DNA of 64,000 nucleotides from Haliotis asinina (GCF_037392515.1 NC_090280.1:62626004-62690003), one strand, 5' to 3'. Positions 40,594 through 52,355 are shown, numbered from the stretch's first letter. Notes: generated from the sequence alone by a model not told the origin. A program made the numbers and translations.

Positions 40594-40821
40594 CCAGTCA
40601 TTCGTCAGACAGGACAAGTCAAAAGTGACAGGGAAGTTTCAACTACATTTCCATGAACGTCTAGAATCTCCACTGAAAAGGGGCTCATGAATATATTCTC
40701 AAGTAAAATAGTTTGCATATGCTCCGGCAGGTGGATGACTTTTGACAAGTGGTCAGAGATGAATAAATCCCTAGACTGACTACCCAAAAAATATGGTCAG
40801 CCGCCAGAGTCCTGCACTCTG

Positions 40822-40894
40822 TGCCGGAACCCGGGATTGAACCGGGGGCCTTTAGATCTTCAGTCTAACGCTCTCCCAACTGAGCTATTCCGGC
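40822..40894 (-). tRNA. tRNA-Phe(GAA) M1
   Basis: Consensus copy; first tRNA right of the Polinton. Confidence 0.96.
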
Positions 40895-41249
40895 CGACGA
40901 GCAAACCTGTCGTTTCAAACGAACTGCATACAGAGCCAGCCAATTGTCTTGTGTCCAAATGAAGGCTGTGTTTTCATTTGAAATTGCTTTGCAGACCACT
41001 GAACGTATATTCTTGTGTTGACCAGTCATTCGTCAGACAGGACAAGTCAAAAGTGACAGGGAAGTTTCAACTACATTTCCATGAACGTCTAGAATCTCCA
41101 CTGAAAAGGGGCTCATGAATATATTCTCATGTAAAATAGTTTGCATATGCTCCGGCAGGTGGATGACTTTTGACAAGTGGTCAGAGATGAATAAATTCCT
41201 AGACTGACTACCCAAAAAATATGGTCAGCCGCCAGAGTCCTGCACTCTG

Positions 41250-41322
41250 TGCCGGAACCCAGGATTGAACCGGGGGCCTTTAGATCTTCAGTCTAACGCT
41301 CTCCCAACTGAGCTATTCCGGC
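41250..41322 (-). tRNA. tRNA-Phe(GAA) M2, C62T
   Basis: C62T variant. Confidence 0.94.
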
Positions 41323-41677
41323 CGACGAGCAAACCTGTCGTTTCAAACGAACTGTATATAGAGCCAGCCAATTGTCTTGTGTCCAAATGAAGGCTGTGTT
41401 TTCATTTGAAATTGCTTTGCAGACCACTGAACGTATGTTCTTGTGTTGACCAGTCATTCGTCAGACAGGACAAGTCAAAAGTGACAGGGAAGTTTCAACT
41501 ACATTTCCATGAACGTCTAGAATCTCCACTGAAAAGGGGCTCATGAATATATTCTCATGTAAAATAGTTTGCATATGCTCCGGCAGGTGGATGACTTTTG
41601 ACAAGTGGTCAGAGATGAATAAATCCCTAGACTGACTACCCAAAAAATAGGGTCAGCCGCCAGAGTCCTGCACTCTG

Positions 41678-41749
41678 TGCCGGAACCCGGGATTGAACCG
41701 GGGGCTTTAGATCTTCAGTCTAACGCTCTCCCAACTGAGCTATTCCGGC
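41678..41749 (-). tRNA. tRNA-Phe(GAA) M3, 72 nt
   Basis: One base is missing in the variable loop (AGCC instead of AGGCC), giving 72 nt. This shortens the variable region to four; all stems remain paired, so function is possible but uncertain. Confidence 0.82.
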
Positions 41750-42104
41750 CGACGAACAAACCTGTCGTTTCAAACGAACTGTATATAGAGCCAGCCAATT
41801 GTCTTGTGTCCAAATGAAGGCTGTGTTTTCATTTGAAATTGCTTTGCAGACCACTGAACGTATATTCTTGTGCTGACCAGTCATTCGTCAGACAGGACAA
41901 GTCAAAAGTGACAGGGAAGTTTCAACTACATTTCCATGAACGTCTAGAATCTCCACTGAAAAGGGGCTCATGAATATATTCTCAAGTAAAATAGTTTGCA
42001 TATGCTCCGGCAGGTGGATGACTTTTGACAAGTGGTCAGAGATGAATAAATTCCTAGACTGACTACCCAAAAAATATGGTCAGCCGCCAGAGTCCTGCAC
42101 TCTG

Positions 42105-42177
42105 TGCCGGAACCCAGGATTGAACCGGGGGCCTTTAGATCTTCAGTCTAACGCTCTCCCAACTGAGCTATTCCGGC
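42105..42177 (-). tRNA. tRNA-Phe(GAA) M4, C62T
   Basis: C62T variant. Confidence 0.94.
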
Positions 42178-42532
42178 CGACGAGCAAACCTGTCGTTTCA
42201 AACGAACTGTATATAGAGCCAGCCAATTGTCTTGTGTCCAAATGAAGGCTGTGTTTTCATTTGAAATTGCTTTGCAGACCACTGAACGTATATTCTTGTG
42301 TTGACCAGTCATTCGTCAGACAGGACAAGTCAAAAGTGACAGGGAAGTTTCAACTACATTTCCATGAACGTCTAGAATCTCCACTGAAAAGGGGCTCATG
42401 AATATATTCTCATGTAAAATAGTTTGCATATGCTCCGGCAGGTGGATGACTTTTGACAAGTGGTCAGAGATGAATAAATTCCTAGACTGACTACCCAAAA
42501 AATATGGTCAGCCGCCAGAGTCCTGCACTCTG

Positions 42533-42605
42533 TGCCGGAACCCGGGATTGAACCGGGGGCCTTTAGATCTTCAGTCTAACGCTCTCCCAACTGAGCTATT
42601 CCGGC
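42533..42605 (-). tRNA. tRNA-Phe(GAA) M5
   Basis: Consensus copy. Confidence 0.96.
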
Positions 42606-42960
42606 CGACGAGCAAACCTGTCGTTTCAAACGAACTGTATATAGAGCCAGCCAATTGTCTTGTGTCCAAATGAAGGCTGTGTTTTCATTTGAAATTGCTT
42701 TGCAGACCACTGAACGTATATTCTTGTGCTGACCAGTCATTCGTCAGACAGGACAAGTCAAAAGTGACAGGGAAGTTTCAACTACATTTCCATGAACGTC
42801 TAGAATCTCCACTGAAAAGGGGCTCATGAATATATTCTCAAGTAAAATAGTTTGCATATGCTCCGGCAGGTGGATGACTTTTGACAAGTGGTCAGAGATG
42901 AATAAATCCCTAGACTGACTACCCAAAAAATATGGTCAGCCGCCAGAGTCCTGCACTCTG

Positions 42961-43033
42961 TGCCGGAACCCGGGATTGAACCGGGGGCCTTTAGATCTTC
43001 AGTCTAACGCTCTCCCAACTGAGCTATTCCGGC
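42961..43033 (-). tRNA. tRNA-Phe(GAA) M6
   Basis: Consensus copy. Confidence 0.96.
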
Positions 43034-43388
43034 CGACGAGCAAACCTGTCGTTTCAAACGAACTGCATACAGAGCCAGCCAATTGTCTTGTGTCCAAATG
43101 AAGGCTGTGTTTTCATTTGAAATTGCTTTGCAGACCACTGAACGTATATTCTTGTGTTGACCAGTCATTCGTCAGACAGGACAAGTCAAAAGTGACAGGG
43201 AAGTTTCAACTACATTTCCATGAACGTCTAGAATCTCCACTGAAAAGGGGCTCATGAATATATTCTCATGTAAAATAGTTTGCATATGCTCCGGCAGGTG
43301 GATGACTTTTGACAAGTGGTCAGAGATGAATAAATTCCTAGACTGACTACCCAAAAAATATGGTCAGCCGCCAGAGTCCTGCACTCTG

Positions 43389-43461
43389 TGCCGGAACCCG
43401 GGATTGAACCGGGGGCCTTTAGATCTTCAGTCTAACGCTCTCCCAACTGAGCGATTCCGGC
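43389..43461 (-). tRNA. tRNA-Phe(GAA) M7, A9C
   Basis: A9C variant; its upstream octamer-like region is displaced by the Tc1-like element, which inserted 244 bp upstream. Confidence 0.94.
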
Positions 43462-43705
43462 CGACGAGCAAACCTGTCGTTTCAAACGAACTGTATATAG
43501 AGCCAGCCAATTGTCTTGTGTCCAAATGAAGGCTGTGTTTTCATTTGAAATTGCTTTGCAGACCACTGAACGTATATTCTTGTGCTGACCAGTCATTCGT
43601 CAGACAGGACAAGTCAAAAGTGACAGGGAAGTTTCAACTACATTTCCATGAACGTCTAGAATCTCCACTGAAAAGGGGCTCATGAATATATTCTCAAGTA
43701 AAATA

Positions 43706-43733
43706 TACACCTGGAAATTAATCAAGCAACACC
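43706..43733. repeat. Tc1-like left terminal inverted repeat
   Basis: 28 bp, pairs with 45294-45321; four mismatches, three near the outer end. Confidence 0.88.
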
Positions 43734-44027
43734 CCAATTTTTTCTATTGGAGCAACTTTGAAGTGTTCTGACAATCAAAATATGCCGGGTTGATATAGTT
43801 TGACACTTTTTTATTCAACAGACGATCTCTGACAAACAACTTAAAGGGAAAAAGTATCAAGACTTTGCTTTATTGCAACGAAATCCAAATTCTTAAAACT
43901 GTCTTAAATTCATGAAAAAATGGACACAATTTACTATTCATCCACAGACGTTGTTGTCAGGTGTATTAACACAAATGTCACATGGAAAGAAAGAACAGTC
44001 ATCTGAGAGTCTGCACACCGACTTTCA

Positions 44028-45053
44028 TCAATATCTAGTGTGTCCTCCCTGCGCACGCACCACCGATTCCAGACGCCTCCTCATTCCTTGGATGAGTCTC
44101 CGGATCTGATTCTGGGGGATCCTGTTCCACTCCTCATGCAGGGCAGCCGTCAATTCGTTGAGATTATGGACTGGTGGGTCTCTCTGCCTCACACGACGGC
44201 CAATAAAGTCCCACAAATGTTCAATGGGGTTGAGGTCAGGGCTCATGGCAGGCCATGGAATTCTGTCAATTGCATTTTGCCGCAAAAAATCATTTACAGC
44301 ATGCGCCCTGTGAGGTCTAGCATTGTCGTCCATAAATATGGGTCTCGTTGCCAGAGGATGGTTCTCAAAATGAGGTACCACAGCCCTGTCAAGAACCTCC
44401 TGTTGGTAACGAACACCGTTAAGGTTGCCACGGATGGTAATGATATCCAACTTGCAGTTCATGGAAATGCACCCCCATACCATAACGGAACCTCCCCCAA
44501 AGGCCACAGTCTCCTGGATGTTCCGTGGAGCCATTGCTGTGTTCCTCTGCCTCCAGACCCGAGTACGACCGTCCACCATGTGCAGCAAGAACCGGCTCTC
44601 ATCTGAGAAATGGACCTTCCTCCAAGAGGCAATGTTCCAGTGCAAACGGTCATTACACCAGGCCAGTCGGGCTGCCTTATGGGCTGGAGACAGTCTGGGT
44701 CGCTTGATTGGCCTCCTTGCCCGGTATCCTGCAGCTTTCAGACGATTCCGAACAGTCCTGTTCGAGATGGGTCTCCCTGGAAGCCACTCCTGTCTCAACC
44801 GAGAGCTCGAGTCGAAGGACCTGCGCCGTACAAGTCTCAGTAAAGCTCTGTCCTCCCGGACTGTGGTCTTCCTGGGTCTTCCTGGTCTAGGCAGGTCTTT
44901 AACTTCATTAGTGGCCCGGTATTTTTTCAAAAGTTTTGAAATTATGGAATGATGTCGTCCGATTTGAGTCCCGATTTGTCTTAGAGACATACCAGCATTC
45001 CTCATGCCGATTATTTGCCAACGAGTGGCCTCTGATAATTTCCTACGTGCCAT
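44028..45053 (-). CDS. Tc1-like transposase (DD34E)
   Basis: 341 aa, the usual size of Tc1 transposases. It excises and inserts the element at TA sites. The start MARRKLSEATRWQI was chosen because it is the family's typical beginning; the in-frame extension to 45218 is unlike the family. Residues 5-45 form the first helix-turn-helix (MSLRQIGTQIGRHHSIISKL), 53-62 the GRPR-type AT-hook linker (PRPGRPRKTT) and 68-115 the second helix-turn-helix. The catalytic residues are D151 (VHFSDESRF), D243 (MDDNARPH) and E278 (NPIEHLWD), with 34 residues between the last two. The Gly-rich box is visible at VAFGGGSVMVWG. The frame is open and all catalytic residues are present, so the enzyme may be active. 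Confidence 0.94.
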   Translation of the reverse strand: MARRKLSEATRWQIIGMRNAGMSLRQIGTQIGRHHSIISKLLKKYRATNEVKDLPRPGRPRKTTVREDRALLRLVRRRSFDSSSRLRQEWLPGRPISNRTVRNRLKAAGYRARRPIKRPRLSPAHKAARLAWCNDRLHWNIASWRKVHFSDESRFLLHMVDGRTRVWRQRNTAMAPRNIQETVAFGGGSVMVWGCISMNCKLDIITIRGNLNGVRYQQEVLDRAVVPHFENHPLATRPIFMDDNARPHRAHAVNDFLRQNAIDRIPWPAMSPDLNPIEHLWDFIGRRVRQRDPPVHNLNELTAALHEEWNRIPQNQIRRLIQGMRRRLESVVRAQGGHTRY

Positions 45054-45293
45054 GACATTGAAATGAATGAAAAACCGAATGCAATCGACAACCTGCGCTT
45101 GTAAACACCCCAGGGAAAAAGTGCATTTTTCGAAAGTTGAGGTTAAAGCAATGCACGTGCGCTGTGCAAGCTTCACGCGCGTCATATCAACCCATGAAAA
45201 GCTCATGCTGTATGTCAATACATCAAAATTGAATAATCAATCATCAAAATTACTTCGTTAAACTTTGTTAAGTTTTTATGTGTCTTTGAATTT

Positions 45294-45321
45294 GGTGTTG
45301 CTTAATTAATTTCCATATGTA
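45294..45321. repeat. Tc1-like right terminal inverted repeat
   Basis: 28 bp partner of the left repeat, followed by TA and the resumed tRNA-Phe unit. Confidence 0.88.
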
Positions 45322-45434
45322 TAGTTTGCATATGCTCCGGCAGGTGGATGACTTTTGACAAGTGGTCAGAGATGAATAAATTCCTAGACTGACTACCCAA
45401 AAAATATGGTCAGCCGCCAGAGTCCTGCACTCTG

Positions 45435-45507
45435 TGCCGGAACCCAGGATTGAACCGGGGGCCTTTAGATCTTCAGTCTAACGCTCTCCCAACTGAGCTA
45501 TTCCGGC
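45435..45507 (-). tRNA. tRNA-Phe(GAA) R1, C62T
   Basis: C62T variant; first tRNA right of the Tc1-like element. Confidence 0.94.
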
Positions 45508-45862
45508 CGACGAGCAAACCTGTCGTTTCAAACGAACTGTATATAGAGCCAGCCAATTGTCTTGTGTCCAAATGAAGGCTGTGTTTTCATTTGAAATTGC
45601 TTTGCAGACCACTGAACGTATATTCTTGTGTTGACCAGTCATTCGTCAGACAGGACAAGTCAAAAGTGACAGGGAAGTTTCAACTACATTTCCATGAACG
45701 TCTAGAATCTCCACTGAAAAGGGGCTCATGAATATATTCTCATGTAAAATAGTTTGCATATGCTCCGGCAGGTGGAGGACTTTTGACAAGTGGTCAGAGA
45801 TGAATAAATTCCTAGACTGACTACCCAAAAAATATGGTCAGCCGCCAGAGTCCTGCACTCTG

Positions 45863-45935
45863 TGCCGGAACCCGGGATTGAACCGGGGGCCTTTAGATCT
45901 TCAGTCTAACGCTCTCCCAACTGAGCTATTCCGGC
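45863..45935 (-). tRNA. tRNA-Phe(GAA) R2
   Basis: Consensus copy. Confidence 0.96.
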
Positions 45936-46290
45936 CGACGAGCAAACCTGTCGTTTCAAACGAACTGCATACAGAGCCAGACAATTGTCTTGTGTCCAAA
46001 TGAAGGCTGTGTTTTCATTTGAAATTGCTTTGCAGACCACTGAACGTATATTCTTGTGTTGACCAGTCATTCGTCAGACAGGACAAGTCAAAAGTGACAG
46101 GGAAGTTTCAACTACATTTCCATGAACGTCTAGAATCTCCACTGAAAAGGGGCTCATGAATATATTCTCATGTAAAATAGTTTGCATATGCTCCGGCAGG
46201 TGGATGACTTTTGACAAGTGGTCAGAGATGAATAAATCCCTAGACTGACTACCCAAAAAATATGGTCAGCCGCCAGAGTCCTGCACTCTG

Positions 46291-46363
46291 TGCCGGAACC
46301 CGGGATTGAACCGGGGGCCTTTAGATCTTCAGTCTAACGCTCTCCCAACTGAGCTATTCCGGC
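46291..46363 (-). tRNA. tRNA-Phe(GAA) R3
   Basis: Consensus copy. Confidence 0.96.
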
Positions 46364-46718
46364 CGACGAGCAAACCTGTCGTTTCAAACGAACTGTATAT
46401 AGAGCCAGCCAATTGTCTTGTGTCCAAATGAAGGCTGTGTTTTCATTTGAAATTGCTTTGCAGACCACTGAACGTATATTCTTGTGCTGACCAGTCATTC
46501 GTCAGACAGGACAAGTCAAAAGTGACAGGGAAGTTTCAACTACATTTCCATGAACGTCTAGAATCTCCACTGAAAAGGGGCTCATGAATATATTCTCAAG
46601 TAAAATAGTTTGCATATGCTCCGGCAGGTGGATGACTTTTGACAAGTGGTCAGAGATGAATAAATCCATACACTGACTACCCAAAAAATATGGTCAGCCG
46701 CCAGAGTCCTGCACTCTG

Positions 46719-46791
46719 TGCCGGAACCCGGGATTGAACCGGGGGCCTTTAGATCTTCAGTCTAACGCTCTCCCAACTGAGCTATTCCGGC
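46719..46791 (-). tRNA. tRNA-Phe(GAA) R4
   Basis: Consensus copy. Confidence 0.96.
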
Positions 46792-47146
46792 CGACGAGCA
46801 AACCTGTCGTTTCAAACGAACTGTATATAGAGCCAGCCAATTGTCTTGTGTCCAAATGAAGGCTGTGTTTTCATTTGAAATTGCTTTGCAGACCACTGAA
46901 CGTATATTCTTGTGTTGACCAGTCATTCGTCAGACAGGACAAGTCAAAAGTGACAGGGAAGTTTCAACTACATTTCCATGAACGTCTAGAATCTCCACTG
47001 AAAAGGGGCTCATGAATATATTCTCATGTAAAATAGTTTGCATATGCTCCGGCAGGTGGATGACTTTTGACAAGTGGTCAGAGATGAATAAATTCCTAGA
47101 CTGACTACCCAAAAAATATGGTCAGCCGCCAGAGTCCTGCACTCTG

Positions 47147-47219
47147 TGCCGGAACCCGGGATTGAACCGGGGGCCTTTAGATCTTCAGTCTAACGCTCTC
47201 CCAACTGAGCGATTCCGGC
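47147..47219 (-). tRNA. tRNA-Phe(GAA) R5, A9C
   Basis: A9C variant. Confidence 0.94.
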
Positions 47220-47574
47220 CGACGAGCAAACCTGTCGTTTCAAACGAACTGTATATAGAGCCAGCCAATTGTCTTGTGTCCAAATGAAGGCTGTGTTTTC
47301 ATTTGAAATTGCTTTGCAGACCACTGAACGTATATTCTTGTGTTGACCAGTCATTCGTCAGACAGGACAAGTCAAAAGTGACAGGGAAGTTTCAACTACA
47401 TTTCCATGAACGTCTAGAATCTCCACTGAAAAGGGGCTCATGAATATATTCTCATGTAAAATAGTTTGCATATGCTCCGGCAGGTGGATGACTTTTGACA
47501 AGTGGTCAGAGATGAATAAATTCCTAGACTGACTACCCAAAAAATATGGTCAGCCGCCAGAGTCCTGCACTCTG

Positions 47575-47647
47575 TGCCGGAACCCGGGATTGAACCGGGG
47601 GCCTTTAGATCTTCAGTCTAACGCTCTCCCAACTGAGCTATTCCGGC
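47575..47647 (-). tRNA. tRNA-Phe(GAA) R6
   Basis: Consensus copy. Confidence 0.96.
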
Positions 47648-48002
47648 CGACGAGCAAACCTGTCGTTTCAAACGAACTGCATACAGAGCCAGCCAATTGT
47701 CTTGTGTCCAAATGAAGGCTGTGTTTTCATTTGAAATTGCTTTGCAGACCACTGAACGTATATTCTTGTGTTGACCAGTCATTCGTCAGACAGGACAAGT
47801 CAAAAGTGACAGGGAAGTTTCAACTACATTTCCATGAACGTCTAGAATCTCCACTGAAAAGGGGCTCATGAATATATTCTCATGTAAAATAGTTTGCATA
47901 TGCTCCGGCAGGTGGATGACTTTTGACAAGTGGTCAGAGATGAATAAATTCCTAGACTGACTACCCAAAAAATATGGTCAGCCGCCAGAGTCCTGCACTC
48001 TG

Positions 48003-48075
48003 TGCCGGAACCCGGGATTGAACCGGGGGCCTTTAGATCTTCAGTCTAACGCTCTCCCAACTGAGCTATTCCGGC
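48003..48075 (-). tRNA. tRNA-Phe(GAA) R7
   Basis: Consensus copy. Confidence 0.96.
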
Positions 48076-48430
48076 CGACGAGCAAACCTGTCGTTTCAAA
48101 CGAACTGTATATAGAGCCAGCCAATTGTCTTGTGTCCAAATGAAGGCTGTGTTTTCATTTGAAATTGCTTTGCAGACCACTGAACGTATATTCTTGTGCT
48201 GACCAGTCATTCGTCAGACAGGACAAGTCAAAAGTGACAGGGAAGTTTCAACTACATTTCCATGAACGTCTAGAATCTCCACTGAAAAGGGGCTCATGAA
48301 TATATTCTCAAGTAAAATAGTTTGCATATGCTCCGGCAGGTGGATGACTTTTGACAAGTGGTCAGAGATGAATAAATCCCTAGACTGACTACCCAAAAAA
48401 TATGGTCAGCCGCCAGAGTCCTGCACTCTG

Positions 48431-48503
48431 TGCCGGAACCCGGGATTGAACCGGGGGCCTTTAGATCTTCAGTCTAACGCTCTCCCAACTGAGCTATTCC
48501 GGC
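48431..48503 (-). tRNA. tRNA-Phe(GAA) R8
   Basis: Consensus copy. Confidence 0.96.
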
Positions 48504-48858
48504 CGACGAGCAAACCTGTCGTTTCAAACGAACTGCATACAGAGCCAGCCAATTGTCTTGTGTCCAAATGAAGGCTGTGTTTTCATTTGAAATTGCTTTG
48601 CAGACCACTGAACGTATATTCTTGTGTTGACCAGTCATTCGTCAGACAGGACAAGTCAAAAGTGACAGGGAAGTTTCAACTACATTTCCATGAACGTCTA
48701 GAATCTCCACTGAAAAGGGGCTCATGAATATATTCTCATGTAAAATAGTTTGCATATGCTCCGGCAGGTGGATGACTTTTGACAAGTGGTCAGAGATGAA
48801 TAAATCCCTAGACTGACTACCCAAAAAATATGGTCAGCCGCCAGAGTCCTGCACTCTG

Positions 48859-48931
48859 TGCCGGAACCCGGGATTGAACCGGGGGCCTTTAGATCTTCAG
48901 TCTAACGCTCTCCCAACTGAGCTATTCCGGC
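48859..48931 (-). tRNA. tRNA-Phe(GAA) R9
   Basis: Consensus copy. Confidence 0.96.
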
Positions 48932-49286
48932 CGACGAGCAAACCTGTCGTTTCAAACGAACTGTATACAGAGCCAGACAATTGTCTTGTGTCCAAATGAA
49001 GGCTGTGTTTTCATTTGAAATTGCTTTGCAGACCACTGAACGTATATTCTTGTGTTGACCAGTCATTCGTCAGACAGGACAAGTCAAAAGTGACAGGGAA
49101 GTTTCAACTACATTTCCATGAACGTCTAGAATCTCCACTGAAAAGGGGCTCATGAATATATTCTCATGTAAAATAGTTTGCATATGCTCCGGCAGGTGGA
49201 TGACTTTTGACAAGTGGTCAGAGATGAATAAATCCCTAGACTGACTACCCAAAAAATATGGTCAGCCGCCAGAGTCCTGCACTCTG

Positions 49287-49359
49287 TGCCGGAACCCGGG
49301 ATTGAACCGGGGGCCTTTAGATCTTCAGTCTAACGCTCTCCCAACTGAGCTATTCCGGC
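49287..49359 (-). tRNA. tRNA-Phe(GAA) R10
   Basis: Consensus copy. Confidence 0.96.
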
Positions 49360-49714
49360 CGACGAGCAAACCTGTCGTTTCAAACGAACTGTATATAGAG
49401 CCAGCCAATTGTCTTGTGTCCAAATGAAGGCTGTGTTTTCATTTGAAATTGCTTTGCAGACCACTGAACGTATATTCTTGTGCTGACCAGTCATTCGTCA
49501 GACAGGACAAGTCAAAAGTGACAGGGAAGTTTCAACTACATTTCCATGAACGTCTAGAATCTCCACTGAAAAGGGGCTCATGAATATATTCTCAAGTAAA
49601 ATAGTTTGCATATGCTCCGGCAGGTGGATGACTTTTGACAAGTGGTCAGAGATGAATAAATCCATACACTGACTACCCAAAAAATATGGTCAGCCGCCAG
49701 AGTCCTGCACTCTG

Positions 49715-49787
49715 TGCCGGAACCCGGGATTGAACCGGGGGCCTTTAGATCTTCAGTCTAACGCTCTCCCAACTGAGCTATTCCGGC
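49715..49787 (-). tRNA. tRNA-Phe(GAA) R11
   Basis: Consensus copy. Confidence 0.96.
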
Positions 49788-50142
49788 CGACGAGCAAACC
49801 TGTCGTTTCAAACGAACTGTATATAGAGCCAGCCAATTGTCTTGTGTCCAAATGAAGGCTGTGTTTTCATTTGAAATTGCTTTGCAGACCACTGAACGTA
49901 TATTCTTGTGTTGACCAGTCATTCGTCAGACAGGACAAGTCAAAAGTGACAGGGAAGTTTCAACTACATTTCCATGAACGTCTAGAATCTCCACTGAAAA
50001 GGGGCTCATGAATATATTCTCATGTAAAATAGTTTGCATATGCTCCGGCAGGTGGATGACTTTTGACAAGTGGTCAGAGATGAATAAATTCCTAGACTGA
50101 CTACCCAAAAAATATGGTCAGCCGCCAGAGTCCTGCACTCTG

Positions 50143-50215
50143 TGCCGGAACCCGGGATTGAACCGGGGGCCTTTAGATCTTCAGTCTAACGCTCTCCCAA
50201 CTGAGCGATTCCGGC
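50143..50215 (-). tRNA. tRNA-Phe(GAA) R12, A9C
   Basis: A9C variant, seven units after R5. Confidence 0.94.
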
Positions 50216-50570
50216 CGACGAGCAAACCTGTCGTTTCAAACGAACTGTATATAGAGCCAGCCAATTGTCTTGTGTCCAAATGAAGGCTGTGTTTTCATTT
50301 GAAATTGCTTTGCAGACCACTGAACGTATATTCTTGTGCTGACCAGTCATTCGTCAGACAGGACAAGTCAAAAGTGACAGGGAAGTTTCAACTACATTTC
50401 CATGAACGTCTAGAATCTCCACTGAAAAGGGGCTCATGAATATATTCTCATGTAAAATAGTTTGCATATGCTCCGGCAGGTGGATGACTTTTGACAAGTG
50501 GTCAGAGATGAATAAATTCCTAGACTGACTACCCAAAAAATATGGTCAGCCGCCAGAGTCCTGCACTCTG

Positions 50571-50643
50571 TGCCGGAACCCGGGATTGAACCGGGGGCCT
50601 TTAGATCTTCAGTCTAACGCTCTCCCAACTGAGCTATTCCGGC
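50571..50643 (-). tRNA. tRNA-Phe(GAA) R13
   Basis: Consensus copy. Confidence 0.96.
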
Positions 50644-50998
50644 CGACGAGCAAACCTGTCGTTTCAAACGAACTGCATACAGAGCCAGCCAATTGTCTTG
50701 TGTCCAAATGAAGGCTGTGTTTTCATTTGAAATTGCTTTGCAGACCACTGAACGTATATTCTTGTGTTGACCAGTCATTCGTCAGACAGGACAAGTCAAA
50801 AGTGACAGGGAAGTTTCAACTACATTTCCATGAACGTCTAGAATCTCCACTGAAAAGGGGCTCATGAATATATTCTCATGTAAAATAGTTTGCATATGCT
50901 CCGGCAGGTGGATGACTTTTGACAAGTGGTCAGAGATGAATAAATTCCTAGACTGACTACCCAAAAAATAGGGTCAGCCGCCAGAGTCCTGCACTCTG

Positions 50999-51071
50999 TG
51001 CCGGAACCCGGGATTGAACCGGGGGCCTTTAGATCTTCAGTCTAACGCTCTCCCAACTGAGCTATTCCGGC
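50999..51071 (-). tRNA. tRNA-Phe(GAA) R14
   Basis: Consensus copy. Confidence 0.96.
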
Positions 51072-51426
51072 CGACGAGCAAACCTGTCGTTTCAAACGAA
51101 CTGTATATAGAGCCAGCCAATTGTCTTGTGTCCAAATGAAGGCTGTGTTTTCATTTGAAATTGCTTTGCAGACCACTGAACGTATATTCTTGTGCTGACC
51201 AGTCATTCGTCAGACAGGACAAGTCAAAAGTGACAGGGAAGTTTCAACTACATTTCCATGAACGTCTAGAATCTCCACTGAAAAGGGGCTCATGAATATA
51301 TTCTCAAGTAAAATAGTTTGCATATGCTCCGGCAGGTGGATGACTTTTGACAAGTGGTCAGAGATGAATAAATCCCTAGACTGACTACCCAAAAAATATG
51401 GTCAGCCGCCAGAGTCCTGCACTCTG

Positions 51427-51499
51427 TGCCGGAACCCGGGATTGAACCGGGGGCCTTTAGATCTTCAGTCTAACGCTCTCCCAACTGAGCTATTCCGGC
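51427..51499 (-). tRNA. tRNA-Phe(GAA) R15
   Basis: Consensus copy. Confidence 0.96.
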
Positions 51500-51854
51500 C
51501 GACGAGCAAACCTGTCGTTTCAAACGAACTGCATACAGAGCCAGCCAATTGTCTTGTGTCCAAATGAAGGCTGTGTTTTCATTTGAAATTGCTTTGCAGA
51601 CCACTGAACGTATATTCTTGTGTTGACCAGTCATTCGTCAGACAGGACAAGTCAAAAGTGACAGGGAAGTTTCAACTACATTTCCATGAACGTCTAGAAT
51701 CTCCACTGAAAAGGGGCTCATGAATATATTCTCATGTAAAATAGTTTGCATATGCTCCGGCAGGTGGATGACTTTTGACAAGTGGTCAGAGATGAATAAA
51801 TCCCTAGACTGACTACCCAAAAAATATGGTCAGCCGCCAGAGTCCTGCACTCTG

Positions 51855-51927
51855 TGCCGGAACCCGGGATTGAACCGGGGGCCTTTAGATCTTCAGTCTA
51901 ACGCTCTCCCAACTGAGCTATTCCGGC
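51855..51927 (-). tRNA. tRNA-Phe(GAA) R16
   Basis: Consensus copy. Confidence 0.96.
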
Positions 51928-52282
51928 CGACGAGCAAACCTGTCGTTTCAAACGAACTGTATATAGAGCCAGCCAATTGTCTTGTGTCCAAATGAAGGCT
52001 GTGTTTTCATTTGAAATTGCTTTGCAGACCACTGAACGTATATTCTTGTGTTGACCAGTCATTCGTCAGACAGGACAAGTCAAAAGTGACAGGGAAGTTT
52101 CAACTACATTTCCATGAACGTCTAGAATCTCCACTGAAAAGGGGCTCATGAATATATTCTCATGTAAAATAGTTTGCATATGCTCCGGCAGGTGGAGGAC
52201 TTTTGACAAGTGGTCAGAGATGAATAAATTCCTAGACTGACTACCCAAAAAATATGGTCAGCCGCCAGAGTCCTGCACTCTG

Positions 52283-52355
52283 TGCCGGAACCCGGGATTG
52301 AACCGGGGGCCTTTAGATCTTCAGTCTAACGCTCTCCCAACTGAGCTATTCCGGC
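52283..52355 (-). tRNA. tRNA-Phe(GAA) R17
   Basis: Consensus copy. Confidence 0.96.

Larger units (their letters stand above)
40594..43705 (-). repeat. tRNA-Phe tandem array, middle block
   Basis: Seven tRNA-bearing units between the Polinton and the Tc1-like element. The block opens with CCAGT, repeating the last five bases before the Polinton, and continues the interrupted unit. The third unit is 427 bp because one base is missing inside its tRNA. The last unit is interrupted at an AAAATA|GTTTG site by the Tc1-like element. Spacers hold the same elements as the left block and no further gene. Confidence 0.97.
43706..45321 (-). mobile_element. Tc1-like DNA transposon, looks intact
   Basis: 1,616 bp. 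The ends TACACCTGGAAATTAATC... and ...TTCCATATGTA are inverted repeats of 28 bp with four mismatches, both running inward to GCAACACC. The single TA of the array target is duplicated (43704-43705 and 45322-45323). A subterminal inverted pair GGGTTGATAT (43787-43796) / ATATCAACCC (45184-45193) may be an inner transposase-binding site. About 320 bp beyond the transposase stop and about 270 bp before its start are non-coding. The open transposase and clean ends indicate a recent insertion. Confidence 0.93.

Noticed and set aside
45054-45218. 55-codon N-terminal extension of the Tc1-like transposase
   Set aside because: The internal ATG gives the typical Tc1 beginning and length; the extension has no family features.
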